From: CAZCQP01 sp964500895 | GTDB lineage: Bacteria > Bacillota > Clostridia > Lachnospirales > JAISER01 | Direction of reading: 5' to 3' | Assembly (NCBI GenBank): GCA_964500895.1 | Contig: CAZCQP010000057.1 | Location: forward strand, 1 to 15,457 | DNA length: 15,457 nucleotides | Shown here: in pieces, positions 13,280-15,457 of the stretch | Numbering within the stretch: position 1 is the stretch's first letter | How the letters are laid out: each line of letters opens with the position of its first letter | Position numbers and translations under genes: made by a program | Notes under the pieces: generated by a model | What the model was told of the DNA's origin: nothing | Databases searched by the model: none | The model's input: only the letters and a program-made list of their open reading frames with translations

Positions 13280-14020
13280 ATGAAGAAAATTAATTTAATC
13301 AGCGGCAGTAGCTTTTTCACGGAAGATCATTTCGTTGTCGATTCAGAGCTTTTCGGCAAAGATATTGTACTATTTACCTTTACAGAAAAGGAATTTATCA
13401 ATCGGTCAGTAATTCTCAAGCCCTGCGTTGAATGTCCGGACTCTAAAGCCATAATGTATGGGTCAAGCAAAAGCAATACCATGCAAAAGTACTATGACAA
13501 AGACAATGCTACCGGTAAGAAACAATTCATCTGCCGCCCTGATTTTCATATAGTGGCAGACAAAGNNNNNNNNNNNNNNNNNNNNNNNNNNNNNNNNNNN
13601 NNNNNNNNNNNNNNNNNNNNNNNNNNNNNNNNNNNNNNNNNNNNNNNNNNNNNNNNNNNNNNNNNACCGGTAAGAAACAATTCATCTGCCGCCCTGATTT
13701 TCATATAGTGGCAGACAAAGATAAAAGTATGTAAAAACTGCCAACTGATTACTTTGATTTCTGTTGATGGACGTTTCAAACTAATTATGTACAAAGTAGC
13801 CGGCTTTTATCTTTACAATGATGAGCTGTATGCTAAATGTGTGTATCAAGGAGAAAGCGAATTCTTTGACGACTTTTCAAATAATGGTATACGTGGTGAC
13901 AACATACGCTGCGTTGAATTACTTCTTTGTATGCAAGCAATTCAACCGGTTATTGTAACAGGTGATGATTACAAGAAATTTTATAAGCTTGAAACCAAAG
14001 AAGCAAGAAAGTCAAATTAA
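13280..14020 (+). CDS. Hypothetical CxxC protein, interrupted by an assembly gap
   Basis: The plus-strand frame from ATG 13280 runs into a 100-N gap (13566-13665). The 55 bases before the gap are repeated exactly after it. If the copies are merged and one A is removed from the AAAA run at 13723-13726, the frame continues straight into the ORF that ends with TAA at 14020. The merged protein has ~195 residues with Cys49-x2-Cys52, Cys85, and Cys99-x2-Cys102 (VCKNCQ), i.e. two zinc-knuckle-like pairs around residues 49 and 99. This supports one gene and not two. As the sequence stands, the first part would stop after ADKDKSM. AAAGGT lies nine bases before the ATG. The gene follows the acidic-tailed protein and is followed by a strong terminator. 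No family is recognised. Whether the frameshift is an assembly error or real cannot be told from the sequence. Confidence 0.6.
13511..13720. other. Assembly gap with identical 55-base flanks
   Basis: Exactly 100 N fill 13566-13665. Bases 13511-13565 and 13666-13720 are identical. A fixed-size 100-N spacer between overlapping contig ends is the normal mark of scaffolding that failed to merge them. The biological sequence most likely holds one copy and no gap. Confidence 0.9.
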
Positions 14021-14042
14021 AAGCATTAATTCCTTTGCAATA

Positions 14043-14075
14043 GACAATTTACACCTGAAGTCAGGATAAATTGTC
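14043..14075 (+). terminator. Hairpin after the CxxC gene
   Basis: GACAATTTA pairs with TAAATTGTC (14043-14051 with 14067-14075), with an inner CCTG/CAGG stem and an AAGT loop. It lacks a T-run, so it may stabilise the mRNA end or act with the true terminator 13 bases further on. Confidence 0.45.
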
Positions 14076-14087
14076 ACCAATATTTTG

Positions 14088-14138
14088 AATGTATTCTATT
14101 CTCTTGAGTATTACTTAGAGAATAGAATACATTTTTTT
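14088..14138 (+). terminator. Strong rho-independent terminator
   Basis: A perfect 17-bp stem (14088-14104 with 14117-14133) and a 12-base loop are followed by seven T (14132-14138). It ends the two-gene operon that starts at 12955. Confidence 0.9.
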
Positions 14139-14490
14139 ATTACTATCTGTATGATTGCCCAATTGCCTAGGACTTAATTTTCAGCATTTTTGTAAGGAAA
14201 TATATAAGGTGACTGTACATAAACCCGGGTCATTTGTTGCACAAATACAAGTCAAAAACAATCTTTTTCAACCTGTTTTTTATAGTCAACCGTAATAAAA
14301 TAAAGGGAAAAATGGCTAGAAATAATTTTTCATTACCAAGTTAAAAACGGTGGATTCCGCAGAAAACCCCGTGTTTTAATACCGGCATATATTCTACATA
14401 CTCCACTTTTGTAAAAAACAAATCCGTAAACCGCCATATAAATAAAATGTTTCATGTATTTTCCTATTCTTAAAAAGACATTTACCCACT
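14139..14490. other. Non-coding AT-rich stretch
   Basis: No ORF with a credible ribosome site, no RNA gene and no clear repeat was seen on either strand between the operon terminator and the repeated sequence upstream of the resolvase. Confidence 0.45.
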
Positions 14491-14573
14491 GTATACATTT
14501 TGATACTGGCCTCTAAAAGTATACATTTCAAAACAATGTAATAGAGCTGTCAAAGGCGTATCAAAATGTTTAT
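14491..14573. repeat. Repeated sites upstream of the resolvase, possible res-type site
   Basis: GTATACATTT occurs at 14491-14500 and again at 14519-14528, a spacing of 28 bases. ACATTTTGATAC (14495-14506) has an exact inverted copy, GTATCAAAATGT, at 14558-14569. Three related sites, two direct and one inverted, just before a serine resolvase gene resemble the multi-subsite res or crossover regions that such enzymes act on. Arrangement alone does not prove it. Confidence 0.45.
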
Positions 14574-14589
14574 TTCATCCCTTTCAAAT

Positions 14590-14613
14590 CTTCTCGAAAG
14601 AAGTGAATATAAT
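14590..14613 (+). promoter_or_regulatory. Candidate resolvase promoter with palindrome
   Basis: TATAAT at 14608-14613 is a perfect -10 element, 41 bases before the ATG, without a good -35. The dyad CTTCT-CGAA-AGAAG (14590-14603) sits in the spacer, where a repressor or activator could act. Confidence 0.4.
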
Positions 14614-14653
14614 TTGAGACTGTTAAAAACTAGTTAATTGAGGAGTGGCAAAA

Positions 14654-15307
14654 ATGGTTTACGGTTATCACAGAACAAGTACAACAGATCAACACCTGGA
14701 CAGAGGATTAGCAGCAATTAATAACTACTGTCAGTTAAATAACATCCAACTCAATGAAATGTTTACGGATCAGCAGACCGGTAAAAACTTTGATCGTCCC
14801 GACTATCTGGTACTAAAAAGAATGGTGCGAAAAGGCGATACATTGATTATTTCAGAGGTAGACAGACTTGGACGTAACAAGGAAGATACTCTCAAGGAAT
14901 TACAGCACTTTAAGACAGCCGGGGTAAGGGTAATGGTGTTAGAAATACCTACGACATTAATCGACTACTCTCAGCATAACGATGCGTTGTCAGGAATGCT
15001 TATGGATACGGTTAATAACATGTTAATAGAAATGTATGCAACCCTTGCACATGCAGAAATGCTTAAACGTGAAAGACGACAACGTGAGGGTATTGCTATG
15101 AAAGTCCGTGGCGATTGGGATGACTATGGTAGACCAAGAGCAATGGATTATGATGTGTTCGCAGTAAACTATGAGAAAGTTCTATCCGGGGAAGTTAGGC
15201 CATTCGAATTAATGCGTCAATTAGGATTAACCAAACCTACCTACTACCGTTACAAGGCAGAGTATGAGAGTAAATGCCATGTTGCCTTAGCACTCGGCTC
15301 TAGGTAA
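14654..15307 (+). CDS. Small serine recombinase (resolvase/invertase family)
   Basis: I chose the ATG at 14654 because GAGGAG at 14640-14645 stands eight bases before it; the in-frame GTG at 14645 overlaps that site. The protein has 217 residues, the usual size for a small resolvase or invertase. The catalytic domain (~1-140) has Ser9 in YHRTST, TGKNFDRP at ~42-49, and SEVDRLGRN at 67-75 with the active-site arginines. A long dimer helix covers ~110-148, and a C-terminal HTH (~180-204, ELMRQLGLTKPTYYRYK) binds DNA. All key residues are present, so it should be active. Repeats upstream may be its target. It could resolve transposon cointegrates, keep a plasmid or integrated element stable, or invert DNA; no transposase is visible in the window to decide. 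Confidence 0.88.
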   Translation: MVYGYHRTSTTDQHLDRGLAAINNYCQLNNIQLNEMFTDQQTGKNFDRPDYLVLKRMVRKGDTLIISEVDRLGRNKEDTLKELQHFKTAGVRVMVLEIPTTLIDYSQHNDALSGMLMDTVNNMLIEMYATLAHAEMLKRERRQREGIAMKVRGDWDDYGRPRAMDYDVFAVNYEKVLSGEVRPFELMRQLGLTKPTYYRYKAEYESKCHVALALGSR

Positions 15308-15337
15308 ATCTATGACTTAGGGATATGAAGTACAAAA

Positions 15338-15394
15338 CTAATTAACCATCACAATTTGCAACAATGCGGACAGATTCTTCTTATAACAGCCCAT
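15338..15394 (-). CDS. Possible 18-residue peptide with strong ribosome site
   Basis: On the minus strand AGGAGG (15401-15406) lies six bases before an ATG that opens an 18-codon frame, MGCYKKNLSALLQIVMVN, ending in TAG. The ribosome site is better than those of several real genes here, and the peptide has a basic start and a hydrophobic end. A leader peptide, a small membrane peptide or chance are all possible. The remainder of 15308-15457 shows no gene. Confidence 0.2.
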   Translation of the reverse strand: MGCYKKNLSALLQIVMVN

Positions 15395-15457
15395 TCGTAA
15401 CCTCCTCTCATGTTGAAAAGCAATACAGAGAGTCGGTGTGGACTACGGATTTTTAAA

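Noticed and set aside
13511..13720. 55-base direct repeat as a biological duplication or CRISPR-like unit
   Set aside because: The two copies exactly flank a 100-N scaffold spacer, which is explained by unmerged overlapping contigs.

Overview
The window looks like chromosomal DNA from a spore-forming Firmicute of the class Clostridia. Order Oscillospirales is my best guess, not a demonstrated assignment. The evidence is the strong AGGAGG-type ribosome sites, many U-tract terminators, a putative spore-surface operon, a large serine recombinase, a MerR/GyrI-like regulator and the C-terminal remnant of a clostridial rubredoxin/rubrerythrin-type NADH peroxidase. The left two thirds (about 1-9650) read as moderate-GC core or near-core genome. 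The right third (about 11100-15457) is AT-rich, gene-poor and accessory in character.

Layout, left to right. (1) 54-3011, minus strand: a three-gene operon. It encodes two small paralogous proteins that both begin with a PNVPNITP signature, then a 726-residue protein with an ice-binding/choice-of-anchor-like head and four Ig-like (DUF11/DUF7507-type) repeats. None has a signal peptide, which fits assembly on the spore from the mother cell. (2) 3204-4607, plus: an orphan large serine recombinase, divergent from that operon, with a sigma-K-like promoter match upstream. (3) 4778-9586: ordinary core genes, namely a MerR regulator with a textbook 19-bp-spacer promoter, an RsiV-like DUF4163/DUF3298 protein without a membrane anchor, a LysR regulator divergent from a YeiH-type transporter, a short aromatic-acid-exporter/FUSC membrane protein and a GRAM-like protein. 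(4) 9657-10898, minus: a 413-residue protein with a C-terminal HEPN-like motif, a possible stand-alone defence or toxin RNase.

(5) At 10942-11080 lie only the last ~20 codons and the terminator of a rubrerythrin-type NADH peroxidase. The rest of that gene is missing and unrelated DNA begins at about 11081, so this is probably the boundary of an integrated element. (6) Beyond it are a class II Fic protein with an N-terminal DNA-binding domain, a ~640-bp non-coding stretch with a strong hairpin, and a two-gene operon (an acidic-tailed small protein and a CxxC protein). That operon is crossed by a 100-N assembly gap. A small serine resolvase/invertase follows, with repeated sequence upstream that could be its recombination site.

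The 100-N gap is an assembly artefact. The same 55 bases lie on both sides of it, and collapsing them, with removal of one A in a homopolymer, joins two ORFs into one protein with two CxxC knuckles.

No tRNA, rRNA, CRISPR array or transposase was seen.
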